Numbered from the stretch's first letter, positions 47,610 to 57,725 are shown. The stretch is DNA of 64,000 nucleotides from Pseudomonas putida (GCF_002025705.1 NZ_CP018846.1:1231501-1295500); one strand, 5' to 3'. The notes: a model not told the origin generated them from the sequence alone. Made by a program: numbers and translations.

Positions 47610-48233
47610 ATGCTGAAGATCTGGGGCCGCAAGAATTCGAGCAATGTGCGCAAGGCGCTGTGGGTCGCCCATGAGCTGGGTCTTGATTTCGAATCCATCG
47701 ACGCTGGTGGCGCCTTTGGCGTGGTCAACGAGCCGCACTACCGTGCACGTAACCCCAACGGCCTGGTGCCGATGCTTGAAGATGGCGACCTGACCCTGTG
47801 GGAATCCAACACCATCGTCCGCTACCTGTGCGCCGAATACGGTGCAGAGCAGGGCTGGTACCTGGACGACCCCCGCCAGCGCGCCCTGGCCGACAAGTGG
47901 ATGGACTGGACCACCTCGTCCTTCGCCACCCCGTTCCGCCCGCTGTTCTGGGGCCTGCTGCGCACCCCTGAAGACCAGCGCGACTGGGTGGCAATCAACG
48001 CCGCGCACAAGCAGTGCGCGCAGTTGCTGGCAATTGCCGACGAAACCCTGGCGCACCAGCCGTACCTATCCGGTGACCAGATCGGCATGGGCGACATCCC
48101 ACTGGGTAGCTTCGTCTACGCCTGGTTCGAAATGCCCATCGAACGCCCGGCCATGCGTCATCTGGAAGCCTGGTACGAGCGCCTCAGGGCCCGCCCGGCC
48201 TACCAGGCCGCGGTGATGACTGCGCTGACCTGA
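47610..48233 (+). CDS. glutathione S-transferase family protein
   Basis: A 207-aa GST with an N-terminal thioredoxin-fold domain (KIWGRKNSSNVRKALW, NPNGLVPMLED, LWESNTIVRYL) and a helical C-terminal domain (GDQIGMGDIPLGSFVY). The family conjugates or reduces substrates using glutathione. The substrate cannot be predicted. AAGGA lies seven bases before the ATG. Confidence 0.88.
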   Translation: MLKIWGRKNSSNVRKALWVAHELGLDFESIDAGGAFGVVNEPHYRARNPNGLVPMLEDGDLTLWESNTIVRYLCAEYGAEQGWYLDDPRQRALADKWMDWTTSSFATPFRPLFWGLLRTPEDQRDWVAINAAHKQCAQLLAIADETLAHQPYLSGDQIGMGDIPLGSFVYAWFEMPIERPAMRHLEAWYERLRARPAYQAAVMTALT

Positions 48234-48366
48234 GCTTGCTTCGATAGTCATTATCAATAGATGTGACTGTACTTGTGCGGCCGGGCCTTGCACCATGGCC
48301 GCACTCACTGCGCCAGTGATCTGCCCTGGCGTGTCCTGCACCTTTTTCTTCGGTAAGTGACCCGCT

Positions 48367-49299
48367 ATGAGTTCCGCCCTGTCCATCCGACAGCTGACCA
48401 AGACCTACGGCAACGGCTTCCAGGCCCTCAAAGGCATCGACCTCGATGTTGCCGAAGGCGATTTCTTCGCCTTGCTCGGCCCCAACGGCGCCGGCAAGTC
48501 CACGACCATCGGCATCCTCTCGACGTTGGTCAACAAGACCAGTGGCATAGTCAACGTGTTCGGCCACGACCTTGACCGCGAACCCTCGGCGCTCAAGCGC
48601 TGCCTGGGCGTGGTGCCGCAGGAGTTCAATTTCAACCAGTTCGAGAAAACCTTCGACATCGTAGTCACCCAGGCCGGTTACTACGGTATCCCGCCCAAGG
48701 TGGCCAAGGAACGTGCCGAGCAGTATCTGACCCAGCTGGGCCTGTGGGACAAGCGTGATGTGCAGTCGCGCTCGTTGTCCGGCGGCATGAAGCGCCGCCT
48801 GATGATTGCCCGCGCACTGATCCACGAGCCGCGCCTGTTGATCCTCGACGAGCCGACTGCCGGCGTGGACATCGAGCTGCGTCGCTCGATGTGGAGCTTC
48901 CTCACCGAGCTCAACCAGAAGGGCATCACCATCATCCTCACCACGCACTACCTGGAAGAGGCCGAGCAACTGTGCCGTAACATCGGCATCATCGACCACG
49001 GCACCATCGTCGAGAACACCAGCATGCGCCAGCTGCTGGGCAAGCTGCATGTCGAGACCTTTGTCCTCGACCTCAAGCAGGACCTGGCCAGCGCACCGGT
49101 GCTGCAGGGTTACCCGTGCCGGCTGCTGACCCCGCATACCCTGGAAGTGCAGGTGGAGAAGGACATCGGCATCACCGCGCTGTTCGGCCAGCTGGCGCTG
49201 CAGAACATCGAGGTGCAGAGCCTGCGCAACAAGACCAACCGACTCGAGGAGCTGTTCGTGTCCCTGGTGGAAAAAAACCTGTCGAAGGTGGCCGTATGA
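48367..49299 (+). CDS. yadG: ABC transporter ATP-binding protein (YadG-like)
   Basis: A 310-aa ABC ATPase with Walker A GPNGAGKST, Q-loop VVPQEFNF, signature LSGGMKRRL, Walker B LLILDEPTAGVD and H-loop TTHYLEEAE. It energises an inner-membrane ABC-2 type exporter with the permease encoded by the overlapping next gene (ATGA overlap). The YadGH substrate is unknown. Confidence 0.9.
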   Translation: MSSALSIRQLTKTYGNGFQALKGIDLDVAEGDFFALLGPNGAGKSTTIGILSTLVNKTSGIVNVFGHDLDREPSALKRCLGVVPQEFNFNQFEKTFDIVVTQAGYYGIPPKVAKERAEQYLTQLGLWDKRDVQSRSLSGGMKRRLMIARALIHEPRLLILDEPTAGVDIELRRSMWSFLTELNQKGITIILTTHYLEEAEQLCRNIGIIDHGTIVENTSMRQLLGKLHVETFVLDLKQDLASAPVLQGYPCRLLTPHTLEVQVEKDIGITALFGQLALQNIEVQSLRNKTNRLEELFVSLVEKNLSKVAV

Positions 49300-50075
49300 G
49301 TGTGGAACTGCGTACCAACTGGGTCGCCCTGAACACCATCGTCTACCGCGAAGTGCGGCGCTTCCTGCGGATCTGGCCGCAGACCCTGCTGCCGCCAGCG
49401 ATCACCATGGTCCTGTACTTCGTCATCTTCGGTAACCTGATCGGCCGGCAGATCGGCGACATGGGCGGTTTCACCTACATGCAGTACATCGTGCCGGGGC
49501 TGATCATGATGTCGGTGATCACCAACTCCTACGGCAACGTGGTGTCGAGCTTCTTCGGCAGCAAGTTCCAGCGCTCCATCGAGGAGCTGATGGTGTCCCC
49601 GGTGTCGCCGCACACCATTCTGGTCGGCTATGTCCTGGGTGGCGTGCTGCGTGGCTTGGCGGTTGGGGTGATCGTGACCATCCTGTCGATGTTCTTCACC
49701 GACCTGCAGGTGCATCACCTGGGTGTGACCGTGGTCGTGGTGCTGCTGACCGCGACAATCTTCTCGCTGCTGGGCTTCGTCAACGCGGTGTTTGCGCGCA
49801 ACTTCGACGATATCTCGATCATTCCAACGTTCGTGCTGACGCCCCTGACCTACCTGGGCGGAGTGTTCTACTCGATTAACCTGCTGCCGCCGTTCTGGCA
49901 GACCGTGTCGCTGGCCAACCCGGTGCTGCACATGGTCAACTCGTTCCGCTACGGCATCCTAGGGGTGTCGGATATCAGTATTGGCACGGCGATCACCTTC
50001 ATGCTGGTGGCCACCGCGGTGCTCTATGTGCTGTGCGTTCGCCTGCTGGTCAGTGGCCGCGGCATGCGTGCCTGA
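49296..50075 (+). CDS. yadH: ABC-2 type transporter permease (YadH-like)
   Basis: A 259-aa integral membrane protein with about six hydrophobic segments and the ABC-2 hallmark region (GGVFYSINLLPPFWQTVSLANPV). The start overlaps the ATPase stop by 4 nt. The 3' end overlaps the convergent DUF2062 frame by 117 nt. Confidence 0.9.
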   Translation: MSVELRTNWVALNTIVYREVRRFLRIWPQTLLPPAITMVLYFVIFGNLIGRQIGDMGGFTYMQYIVPGLIMMSVITNSYGNVVSSFFGSKFQRSIEELMVSPVSPHTILVGYVLGGVLRGLAVGVIVTILSMFFTDLQVHHLGVTVVVVLLTATIFSLLGFVNAVFARNFDDISIIPTFVLTPLTYLGGVFYSINLLPPFWQTVSLANPVLHMVNSFRYGILGVSDISIGTAITFMLVATAVLYVLCVRLLVSGRGMRA

Positions 50076-50585
50076 CACCCGTTGCTTGCGCCGGCGCCAC
50101 TGCCGGCCAATCCACCAGCGCCAGTACAGCAGGGTAGTGAAGTAGGCGAAAATGCCCAGCACCACCCCGCACACCACCGAACCCAGCAGGAACGGCTGCC
50201 ACAGCGTGGCCAGCTGGTCGGTGATCCATTCGAAGGTCAGTTCGTCGGGCAGGCTGCGGGGCGGAATCTGCAGCAGCCAGGCGCCGGTCATGTAGGTGAC
50301 GAAGAACACCGGCGGCATGGTCAGCGGGTTGGTCAGCCAGACCAGGCTGACGGCGATCGGCAGGTTGCCGCGTACCGGGATCGCCAGTGCTGCAGCCAGC
50401 AGCATCTGCATGGGGATGGGGATCAATGCCGCGAACAGGCCCACGCCCATGGCCCGCGCCACCGAGTGGCGGTTGAGGTGCCATAGGTTCGGGTCGTGCA
50501 GCAACTTGCCGAAAAAGCGTAAGGACTTGTGTTCCCGAATGCTGGTCGGGTCCGGCATGTAGCGTTTGAAAAGGCGGCGCGGCAT
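49959..50585 (-). CDS. DUF2062 membrane protein
   Basis: A 208-aa protein, ATG at 50585 with GGGAG five bases upstream. The conserved DUF2062 core (HSVARAMGVGLFAALIPIPMQM, NLPIAVSLVWLTNPLTMPPVF) and two or three membrane segments end near residue 155. The remaining polar, His/Gln-rich C-terminus (THAAATDQQANAQHIEH) is encoded antisense to the end of the permease gene and may not be conserved. Function is unknown. Confidence 0.8.
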   Translation of the reverse strand: MPRRLFKRYMPDPTSIREHKSLRFFGKLLHDPNLWHLNRHSVARAMGVGLFAALIPIPMQMLLAAALAIPVRGNLPIAVSLVWLTNPLTMPPVFFVTYMTGAWLLQIPPRSLPDELTFEWITDQLATLWQPFLLGSVVCGVVLGIFAYFTTLLYWRWWIGRQWRRRKQRVSGTHAAATDQQANAQHIEHRGGHQHEGDRRANTDIRHP

Positions 50586-50727
50586 GTGGGCTCCCGGAGC
50601 ATTGATCGGGGAAGTATGCCTTGATTCCATCTCAGCCTTGTTCAGAGTTTGTGACAATTGTTGAGCAGACATGGGCGGCTTTTCGGCTATGCCTCAGTAG
50701 GCGATTCCGCTTCTGGAGCTCTACCTC

Positions 50728-52944
50728 ATGCGCACAGGGATGTTTGCGCTCGCGCTCGGGCTGTTGTGCCTGGGCTTTCTTCCCGTTTTGCCGTCGGTCG
50801 GGTGGCTGCTACTGCTTGTGCTGGGTGGTGGTGTCTTCGCGTGCACCCGGCTGTGGCCGCTGGGCTGCTTTTTGCTGGGGCTGTGTTGGGCCTGCTGGTC
50901 GGCCCAGCAGGCGCTGGATGAGCGCCTGGCTGCGGGGCTCGATGGCCGCACGCTATGGCTTGAGGGCCGGGTCGTAGGCTTGCCCACACGGACTGCGCAG
51001 GGCGTGCGCTTTGAGCTGGAGCAGCCACGTTCGCGTCGCGCCGAGTTGCCCCGGCGGCTGCAACTGAGCTGGTTCAACGGCCCGGCCATTCGCGCTGGCG
51101 AGCACTGGCGCCTGGCGGTCACCCTGCAGCGCCCGGCGGGGTTGCTCAACCCTCATGGCCCGGACCGTGAAGCTCAACTGCTGGCGCGCCGGATCGGCGC
51201 CACTGGCACTGTAAAGGCGGGCCAGGTGTTGCACGCGGCGCCACCGGGGTGGCGAGATGCGCTGCGCGAGCGGCTGCTGAATGTCGATGCCCTTGGTCAG
51301 GAAGCTGCTTTGGTGGCGTTGGTGCTGGGGGATGGTGCGGGGTTGGCCCGCGACCAGTGGCAGGTACTGCAGGCTACCGGCACGGTGCACTTGATGGTGA
51401 TTTCCGGCCAGCACATCGGCCTGGTTGCAGGGCTGCTGTATGCCTTGATAGCGGGGCTGGCACGCTGGGGATTGTGGCCACGTGACTGGCCATGGTTGCC
51501 CTGGGCATGCGGCCTGGCGCTGACGGGGGCGCTGGCTTATGGATGGCTGGCCGGCGCCGGCGTGCCGGTGCAGCGCGCTTGCTTGATGCTGGCGGTGGTG
51601 CTGCTGTGGCGCCTGCGCTTTCGTCAACTGGGTGCGATGTTCCCGCTGCTGCTGGCGCTGAACCTGGTGCTGTTGGCAGAGCCCCTGGCGGTGTTGCTAC
51701 CCGGGTTCTGGTTGTCGTTCGCGGCAGTGGCCATCCTGATCTGCAGCTTTGCCGCGCGTCTTGGCGGCTGGCGGCCCTGGGAGGCGTGGACGCGGGCCCA
51801 GTGGGTAATCGCCGTAGGCCTGCTGCCGGTGTTGCTGGCCACGGGCTTGCCGGTGAGCCTGACCGCCCCCCTGGCAAACTTGCTGGCAGTGCCCTGGGTC
51901 AGCCTGGGCGTGTTGCCGCTGGCGTTGCTCGGCACTCTGTTGTTGCCGCTGGCCGGTATTGGCGAGGGTTTGCTATGGCTGGCGGGTGGCATGCTGGACG
52001 TGTTGTTGCGCCTGCTTGCCTTGATAGCAGCGTGGCACCCGGCATGGACACCGCCGGCCTTGCCAATGCTTGCCTGGTTGCTTGTGTGTATTGGAGCGCT
52101 GCTGCTGTTGCTGCCACGCGGAGTGCCGCTGCGCGGCCTGGGCGGGGTCCTGCTGCTGGCCTTGTGGGTGCCGAGGGAACCCGTGCCGCATGGCCAGGTT
52201 GAGGTCTGGCAGCTGGACGTCGGCCAAGGGCTGGCGGTGCTGCTGCGCACGCGGCATCACGCCCTGCTGTATGACGCAGGGCCGGCCAAGGGCGAATTCG
52301 ACCTGGGCGAACGGGTGGTGCTGCCGACCCTGCGCAAGCTTGGGGTAGGCAGCCTGGACCTGATGTTGATCAGCCACGCCCATGCCGACCATGCGGGCGG
52401 TGCTGCGGCCATTGAGCGTGGTTTGCCAGTCCGGCAAATGATCGGCGGCGAAGCGCTGGATGATGTGCAGCTGCAACCTTGCACCAGTGGCGAACAATGG
52501 ACCTGGGATGGCGTACGCTTTTCGTTATGGCGCTGGGCTGACGGGCAAAGCAGCAATGACCGCTCTTGCGTGTTGCTGGTCGAGGCGCAGGGCGAGCGTT
52601 TGCTGCTGGCGGGGGATATGGAGGCCGGCGCAGAACGGGCTTGGCTGGCACAGGCCGAAGCACCCCGTATCGACTGGCTGCAGGCGCCGCACCATGGCAG
52701 CCGCACTTCTTCAAGCGAGGCCTTCATCCGCGCTACGGCTGCGCGTGGGGTGCTGATTTCACGGGGGCGTAACAACAGCTTCGGGCACCCGCATGCTCAG
52801 GTGGTCGAACGCTATCGTCGGCATGGCGTGGCCATTCACGACACGGCGGCAGAAGGGGGCTTGCGGCTGGTGCTGGGGAGCCATGGTGATGTCGAGGGTG
52901 TGCGTCGGCAGCGGCGATTCTGGCGGGAGGCTGGCGGTGGCTGA
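50728..52944 (+). CDS. comEC: ComEC/Rec2 DNA-uptake channel protein
   Basis: A 738-aa polytopic protein for transport of transforming single-stranded DNA across the inner membrane. The N-terminal soluble DUF4131-type domain lies between membrane segments (about 60-170). The competence domain has LVLGDGAGLARDQWQVLQATGTVH and ISGQHIGL. The C-terminal metallo-beta-lactamase domain has DVGQGLAVLL and SHAHADHAGG (HxHxDH). Length is normal and the frame is intact. TGGAG lies nine bases before the ATG. Confidence 0.93.
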   Translation: MRTGMFALALGLLCLGFLPVLPSVGWLLLLVLGGGVFACTRLWPLGCFLLGLCWACWSAQQALDERLAAGLDGRTLWLEGRVVGLPTRTAQGVRFELEQPRSRRAELPRRLQLSWFNGPAIRAGEHWRLAVTLQRPAGLLNPHGPDREAQLLARRIGATGTVKAGQVLHAAPPGWRDALRERLLNVDALGQEAALVALVLGDGAGLARDQWQVLQATGTVHLMVISGQHIGLVAGLLYALIAGLARWGLWPRDWPWLPWACGLALTGALAYGWLAGAGVPVQRACLMLAVVLLWRLRFRQLGAMFPLLLALNLVLLAEPLAVLLPGFWLSFAAVAILICSFAARLGGWRPWEAWTRAQWVIAVGLLPVLLATGLPVSLTAPLANLLAVPWVSLGVLPLALLGTLLLPLAGIGEGLLWLAGGMLDVLLRLLALIAAWHPAWTPPALPMLAWLLVCIGALLLLLPRGVPLRGLGGVLLLALWVPREPVPHGQVEVWQLDVGQGLAVLLRTRHHALLYDAGPAKGEFDLGERVVLPTLRKLGVGSLDLMLISHAHADHAGGAAAIERGLPVRQMIGGEALDDVQLQPCTSGEQWTWDGVRFSLWRWADGQSSNDRSCVLLVEAQGERLLLAGDMEAGAERAWLAQAEAPRIDWLQAPHHGSRTSSSEAFIRATAARGVLISRGRNNSFGHPHAQVVERYRRHGVAIHDTAAEGGLRLVLGSHGDVEGVRRQRRFWREAGGG

Positions 52945-52945
52945 C

Positions 52946-53026
52946 CGGTCCTCTTCGCGGGCAAGCCAGCTCCCACGGGCGATCGCAAGTCTCGGTAGGG
53001 GCGGGCTTGCTCGCGAAGAGGCCGGC
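52946..53026. repeat. inverted REP pair
   Basis: GGTCCTCTTCGCGGGCAAGC on the left and GCTTGCTCGCGAAGAGGCCGG on the right form an imperfect inverted pair between comEC and exbB. Confidence 0.8.
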
Positions 53027-53110
53027 CCTGCCATTTGCCTGACCTCCGGCAGATGAGCCCTTTGCGCTCCTGTGTTAGAGTGGCGGCCTTTTTCCAAAGG
53101 GGCGTTTACT

Positions 53111-53746
53111 GTGTGGGAATTGGTCAAGTCCGGTGGTTGGATGATGCTGCCGATCATTCTGAGTTCCATCGCCGCCATGGCTATCGTCGTCGAGCGCCTG
53201 TGGACCTTGCGCGCCAGCCGCGTCACCCCGCCGCACCTGCTGAGCCAGGTGTGGATGTGGATCAAGGACAAGCAACTCACCAGTGACAAGCTCAAGGCCC
53301 TGCGCGCGGATTCGCCGCTGGGCGAGATTCTCGCTGCTGGCCTGGCCAACTCGCGCCATGGCCGCGAAATCATGAAAGAGTGCATCGAGGAGGCCGCCTC
53401 GCGCGTCATCCACGAACTCGAGCGCTACATCAGCACCCTCGGCACCATCGCTGCCATGGCGCCGCTGCTCGGCCTGCTGGGCACCGTGCTGGGCATGATC
53501 GATATCTTCAGCGCCTTCATGGGCTCGCAGATGACCGCCAACGCCGCTGTGCTGGCCGGCGGTATCTCCAAGGCCCTGGTCACCACTGCGGCCGGCCTGA
53601 TGGTTGGTATCCCGGCGGTATTCTTCCACCGCTTCCTGCTGCGCCGCATCGATGAACTGGTGGTGGGCATGGAGCAGGAGGCGATCAAGCTGGTAGAAGT
53701 CATCCAGGGCGACCGCGAAGTGGAAGTGGCCGGAGGCAAGGCGTGA
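53111..53746 (+). CDS. exbB: MotA/TolQ/ExbB proton-channel family protein
   Basis: A 211-aa inner-membrane protein with three membrane segments (about 10-30, 110-132, 155-180). The ExbB/TolQ signature is LGTIAAMAPLLGLLGTVLGMIDIF ... AGGISKALVTTAAGL. The start is GTG at 53111 (MWELVKSG) with AAAGGGG about eight bases upstream. It forms a proton-driven stator with the ExbD-like protein encoded by the overlapping gene (GTGA overlap). Placement directly before lpxK suggests an envelope role. Confidence 0.92.
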   Translation: MWELVKSGGWMMLPIILSSIAAMAIVVERLWTLRASRVTPPHLLSQVWMWIKDKQLTSDKLKALRADSPLGEILAAGLANSRHGREIMKECIEEAASRVIHELERYISTLGTIAAMAPLLGLLGTVLGMIDIFSAFMGSQMTANAAVLAGGISKALVTTAAGLMVGIPAVFFHRFLLRRIDELVVGMEQEAIKLVEVIQGDREVEVAGGKA

Positions 53747-54177
53747 AGTTCCGGCGCAATCGGCAGCGGGAAAACGTCGACATCAACCTCGCATCGCTGA
53801 TCGATGTGGTGTTCGTCCTGCTGCTGTTCTTCGTGGTCACCACCACCTTTACCCGCGAGACCCAGTTGCGTGTCGAGCTGCCCGAAGCGGCCAGCGCCGA
53901 GCAGGCACCGGCCGATCAGGGCAAACTGGTGGAAGTGACCATCAGCGCCGATGGCGTGTATTCGGTGAACAACCACCTGCTGCCCAAGAGCGACCTGGCG
54001 ACCCTCAGCGAGGCCATCGAACGCGAATCTGGCGGTGACAACAAGTTGCCTCTGGCCATCAGCGCCGACGGCAAGACTCCGCACCAGGCCGTGATCACCG
54101 CAATGGATGCCGCCGGCAAGCTCGGTTTCAGCCACCTGCGCATGACCACCGTCGAGGCCGCCCAGGGGACACCTTGA
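53743..54177 (+). CDS. exbD: ExbD/TolR family protein
   Basis: A 144-aa protein with a short cytoplasmic N-terminus, one membrane segment (about 18-36) carrying the conserved channel aspartate D21 ([10 protein letters not shown]), and a periplasmic domain. It has a GTG start overlapping the exbB stop with GGAGG upstream. It overlaps lpxK by one base (TGATG). Confidence 0.92.
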   Translation: MKFRRNRQRENVDINLASLIDVVFVLLLFFVVTTTFTRETQLRVELPEAASAEQAPADQGKLVEVTISADGVYSVNNHLLPKSDLATLSEAIERESGGDNKLPLAISADGKTPHQAVITAMDAAGKLGFSHLRMTTVEAAQGTP

Positions 54178-55178
54178 TGGCGCTCGCCGACCGCTTGCTC
54201 GCCGCCTGGTACGCCGGGCATCCGGCCCTGGCGTTGCTGCGCCCGCTTGAAGCGTTGTACCGGCGTGTGGTGAGGCGCAAGCGCGCGCGTTTCCTCAGTG
54301 GCGAAAGTGCCAGCTACCGGGCGCCGGTGCCGGTCATCGTGGTGGGTAACATCACCGTGGGCGGCACCGGCAAGACGCCAATGATTCTCTGGCTGATCGA
54401 GCATTGCCGCCGCCAGGGCCTCAAGGTCGGTGTGGTCAGCCGTGGCTACGGTGCCAAACCGCCGCACTACCCGTGGCGGGTAGAGGCGAGCCAGCCGGCC
54501 GAACAAGCCGGTGACGAGCCTTTGCTGATTGTTCAGCGCACTGGCGTGCCGCTGATGATCGACCCTGACCGTTCCGGCGCGGTGCAGGCACTGCTGGCCA
54601 GCGAACCGCTGGACCTGATCCTGTGCGACGACGGCATGCAGCACTACCGCCTGGCCCGTGACCTTGAACTGGTGCTGATCGATGCCGCCCGCGGCCTGGG
54701 CAATGGCCGCTGCCTGCCGGCCGGCCCGCTGCGCGAGCCGCGCGAGCGCTTGCAAGAGGCGGATGCCGTGCTTTACAACGGTGCCGATGGCGACCGTGCA
54801 GACGGTTTTGGCTTCCGCCTGCAGCCGTCTGCCCTGGTCAACCTGCGCAGCGGCGAACGCCGCGAACTGGGCTTTTTCCCGGCAGGCCAGCGCCTGCATG
54901 CGGTGGCCGGTATCGGTAACCCGCAACGTTTCTTCAATACCCTGCTGGAGCTAAACTGGCAGCCGGTGCCGCACCCCTTTGCCGACCATGCACAGTTCAG
55001 TGCCGAAAGCCTGGCGTTCAGCCCGGCACTGCCGCTGATCATGACCGAGAAGGATGCGGTTAAATGCCGGGCCTTCGCCGCCGACGACTGGTGGTACCTG
55101 GCGGTCGAGGCACAGCCCACGCCTGCCTTCGGCGCCTGGTTCGACAACCAGCTGCAACGGTTGCTGCGCAAGCCCTGA
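54177..55178 (+). CDS. lpxK: tetraacyldisaccharide 4'-kinase LpxK
   Basis: A 333-aa inner-membrane-associated kinase that phosphorylates the 4' position of the lipid A disaccharide. The P-loop GGTGKT is at residues 62-67, after [19 protein letters not shown] and [11 protein letters not shown] are family motifs. The ATG at 54177 sits within the exbD stop. An overlapping upstream TTG is rejected. It is part of the exbB-exbD-lpxK-ycaR-kdsB operon. Confidence 0.95.
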   Translation: MALADRLLAAWYAGHPALALLRPLEALYRRVVRRKRARFLSGESASYRAPVPVIVVGNITVGGTGKTPMILWLIEHCRRQGLKVGVVSRGYGAKPPHYPWRVEASQPAEQAGDEPLLIVQRTGVPLMIDPDRSGAVQALLASEPLDLILCDDGMQHYRLARDLELVLIDAARGLGNGRCLPAGPLREPRERLQEADAVLYNGADGDRADGFGFRLQPSALVNLRSGERRELGFFPAGQRLHAVAGIGNPQRFFNTLLELNWQPVPHPFADHAQFSAESLAFSPALPLIMTEKDAVKCRAFAADDWWYLAVEAQPTPAFGAWFDNQLQRLLRKP

Positions 55179-55231
55179 ACGCTCATTCAGCCAATTCAAT
55201 GTTCCGGCCACCTGGCCTCAAGGAAGCCTCC

Positions 55232-55417
55232 ATGGACACCAAACTGCTCGATATCCTCGCCTGCCCGATCACCAAGGGCCCGCTCAAGCTCAGTGCTGAC
55301 AAGACCGAGCTGATCAGCAAGGGCGCAGGCCTGGCCTACCCGATCCGTGACGGTATCCCGGTGATGCTGGAAAGCGAAGCGCGTACCTTGACCGACGACG
55401 AGCGTCTGGACAAATGA
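55232..55417 (+). CDS. ycaR: Trm112/YcaR family small protein
   Basis: A 61-aa protein ([18 protein letters not shown]) of the YcaR/Trm112 family. The usual zinc-ribbon Cys set is reduced to one Cys here. AAGGA lies seven bases before the ATG. Its stop overlaps the kdsB start (ATGA). Confidence 0.92.
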   Translation: MDTKLLDILACPITKGPLKLSADKTELISKGAGLAYPIRDGIPVMLESEARTLTDDERLDK

Positions 55418-56178
55418 GCGTGAACTTCACCGTGGTCATTCCCGCCCGGCTGCGCTCCACGCGCCTGCCGGGCAAGCCGCTGCTGGCAATTGCTGGCAAG
55501 CCTATGGTCCAGCACGTCTGGGAGCAGGCGCGCAAGAGTGGCGCCAGCCGGGTGGTCATCGCCACCGATGACGTCAGCATCCTCGAAGCCTGCCAGGCCT
55601 TTGGCGCCGAAGTGCTGATGACCCGCGCCGACCATGAATCGGGCACCGACCGCCTGGCCGAAGTGGCTGCGCACCTGGGGCTGCCGGCTGATGCCATTGT
55701 GGTCAATGTGCAGGGCGACGAGCCCTTGATCCCACCGGTGATCATCGACCAGGTGGCCGCCAACCTGGCAGCCCACCCGGAAGCCGGCATCGCCACCCTG
55801 GCCGAGCCGATCCATGAGCCGGAAACCGTGTTCAACCCCAATGCGGTCAAGGTGGTCAGCGACAAGAACGGCCTGGCCTTGAGTTTCAGCCGTGCGCCGC
55901 TGCCTTGGGCCCGCGACGCCTTTGCCAAGGACCGCGACGTGCTGCCGCAAGGCGTGCCGTATCGCCGCCACATCGGCATGTATGCCTACCGCGTCGGCTT
56001 CCTGCAGGACTTCGTCAGCTGGGGCCCATGCTGGCTCGAGCAGACCGAGGCCCTGGAGCAGCTGCGTGCACTGTGGCATGGCGTGCGTATCCACGTCGAA
56101 GACGCCATCCAGGCGCCAGCCGTGGGAGTGGATACCCCCGAAGACCTGGAGCGCGTACGGCGCTTGCTGGAGGCCTGA
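55414..56178 (+). CDS. kdsB: 3-deoxy-manno-octulosonate cytidylyltransferase
   Basis: A 254-aa cytosolic enzyme activating KDO as CMP-KDO for lipopolysaccharide core synthesis. Motifs are [16 protein letters not shown] (CTP site), [15 protein letters not shown] and RHIGMYAYR. It starts within the ycaR stop and its own stop overlaps the next ATG by one base. Confidence 0.96.
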   Translation: MSVNFTVVIPARLRSTRLPGKPLLAIAGKPMVQHVWEQARKSGASRVVIATDDVSILEACQAFGAEVLMTRADHESGTDRLAEVAAHLGLPADAIVVNVQGDEPLIPPVIIDQVAANLAAHPEAGIATLAEPIHEPETVFNPNAVKVVSDKNGLALSFSRAPLPWARDAFAKDRDVLPQGVPYRRHIGMYAYRVGFLQDFVSWGPCWLEQTEALEQLRALWHGVRIHVEDAIQAPAVGVDTPEDLERVRRLLEA

Positions 56179-56642
56179 TGCGCGTCCTGTTCGTCTGCCT
56201 CGGCAATATCTGCCGCTCGCCCACCGCCGAAGGCGTGCTGCGCCATCAGTTGCAGGCAGCCGGCCTGGCTGAGCAGGTGCATGTGGCGTCTGCCGGTACC
56301 GGCGACTGGCATGTTGGCAAGGCCCCAGACAGCCGCACCTGCAAGGCCGCGCTGATGCGTGGTTATGACCTGTCGCGCCAGCGTGCCCAGCAGGTCAAGC
56401 CGGCGCATTTCGCCGAGTACGACCTGATCCTGGCCATGGATGAGAGCAACCTCGCCCATCTGCGTGCCATGCGCCCGCACAATGCCAGTGGCGAGCTCGA
56501 CCTGTTCCTGCGCCGTTACGGCGCGGCCCTGGACGAGGTGCCGGACCCTTACTATGGCGGCGCCGAGGGCTTCGAGCAGGTGCTCGACCTGATCGAGGCT
56601 GCGTGCCGCGAGCTGGTCGTGGAAATCAAGGGGCGGCTATGA
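56178..56642 (+). CDS. low-molecular-weight protein-tyrosine phosphatase
   Basis: A 154-aa LMW phosphatase. The signature C-x5-R-S loop is C7-LGNIC-R13-S14, and the general acid is in DPYYGG. Ribosome site GGAGG is at 56169-56173. It is embedded between kdsB and murB with overlapping stops and starts. Its substrate may be a tyrosine-phosphorylated envelope or exopolysaccharide protein (inference). Confidence 0.93.
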   Translation: MRVLFVCLGNICRSPTAEGVLRHQLQAAGLAEQVHVASAGTGDWHVGKAPDSRTCKAALMRGYDLSRQRAQQVKPAHFAEYDLILAMDESNLAHLRAMRPHNASGELDLFLRRYGAALDEVPDPYYGGAEGFEQVLDLIEAACRELVVEIKGRL

Positions 56643-57658
56643 CAGCGGTTTGGCAGGAGCACGTTTCGCTAAAGCCGTACAACACCTTCGGCATCGACGT
56701 AAAAGCCCGGTATTTCACCCAGGCACACAGTGATGACGAAGTGCGCGAGGCGTTGGCCCTGGCGCGCCAGCGTGAGTTGCGGGTGCAGGTGATCGGGGGG
56801 GGCAGCAACCTGCTGCTGACCCGCGATATCGATGCGCTGGTATTGCACATGGCCAGCCGTGGCCAGCGCGTGCTGAGTGATGACGGCGAGCGGGTGGTGG
56901 TCGAGGCGCAAGCCGGCGAACCTTGGCACCCGTTCGTGCAATGGTCGTTGGCGCAGGGCTATTGTGGCCTGGAGAACCTCAGCCTGATACCTGGCACCGT
57001 GGGCGCTGCGCCGATGCAGAACGTCGGCGCCTATGGCGTCGAGATCAAGGATGTGTTCGCCGGGCTGACCGCGTTGGACCGGCAGACCGGGGAGCTGCGC
57101 GATTTCAGCCTGGAGGAATGCGCCTTCGGTTACCGCGACAGCGTGTTCAAGCGCAACCCTGGGCGTTGGTTGATCCTGCGTGTGCGCTTTGCGCTGAGCC
57201 ACGACCTGCAGGCGCATCTGGACTATGGCCCTGTGCGCCAGCGCCTGGCGGAGCAGGGCGTCGAGCAGCCAACCGCGCAGTCGATCAGCGACGCCATTTG
57301 CAGCATTCGTCGCGAAAAACTGCCGGACCCGGCCGATTTGGGCAATGCCGGGAGCTTCTTCAAGAATCCGGTGGTGTCGGCTGAGCTGGTCGACAGCATT
57401 CGAAGCCAGTACCCGGGCGTGGTGGCCTATCCCCAGGCAGGCGGCCAGGTGAAGCTGGCAGCTGGTTGGTTGATCGAGCAGGCTGGCTGGAAAGGCTACC
57501 GTGACGGCGATGCGGGTGTACATCGGCTGCAGTCGCTGGTACTGGTCAATTATGGCCAGGCGAGCGGGGCGCAGGTGCATGCGCTGGCGCAGCGGATTCA
57601 GGCAGATATCCTGCAGCGGTTCGGGGTGGAGCTGGAAATGGAGCCCAACCTGTACTGA
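56639..57658 (+). CDS. murB: UDP-N-acetylenolpyruvoylglucosamine reductase
   Basis: A 339-aa FAD enzyme making UDP-N-acetylmuramate for peptidoglycan. Visible are YNTFGID, the FAD segment VIGGGSNLLLT, the catalytic Ser in GNAGSFFKNPVV and the terminal Glu region (ELEMEPNLY). The ATG at 56639 overlaps the phosphatase stop by 4 nt. A longer frame from 56603 is a shadow. It is the last gene of the operon. Confidence 0.96.
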   Translation: MTAVWQEHVSLKPYNTFGIDVKARYFTQAHSDDEVREALALARQRELRVQVIGGGSNLLLTRDIDALVLHMASRGQRVLSDDGERVVVEAQAGEPWHPFVQWSLAQGYCGLENLSLIPGTVGAAPMQNVGAYGVEIKDVFAGLTALDRQTGELRDFSLEECAFGYRDSVFKRNPGRWLILRVRFALSHDLQAHLDYGPVRQRLAEQGVEQPTAQSISDAICSIRREKLPDPADLGNAGSFFKNPVVSAELVDSIRSQYPGVVAYPQAGGQVKLAAGWLIEQAGWKGYRDGDAGVHRLQSLVLVNYGQASGAQVHALAQRIQADILQRFGVELEMEPNLY

Positions 57659-57677
57659 TTGCTCTGCCTGTCCCGGC

Positions 57678-57703
57678 CCCGACTTGCCCGCGAAGAGGCC
57701 GGA
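57678..57703. repeat. single REP element
   Basis: GACTTGCCCGCGAAGAGGCCGG is a solitary REP half between murB and the shared terminator. Confidence 0.7.
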
Positions 57704-57725
57704 ACAGGTAAAACAGATAGGCAAG

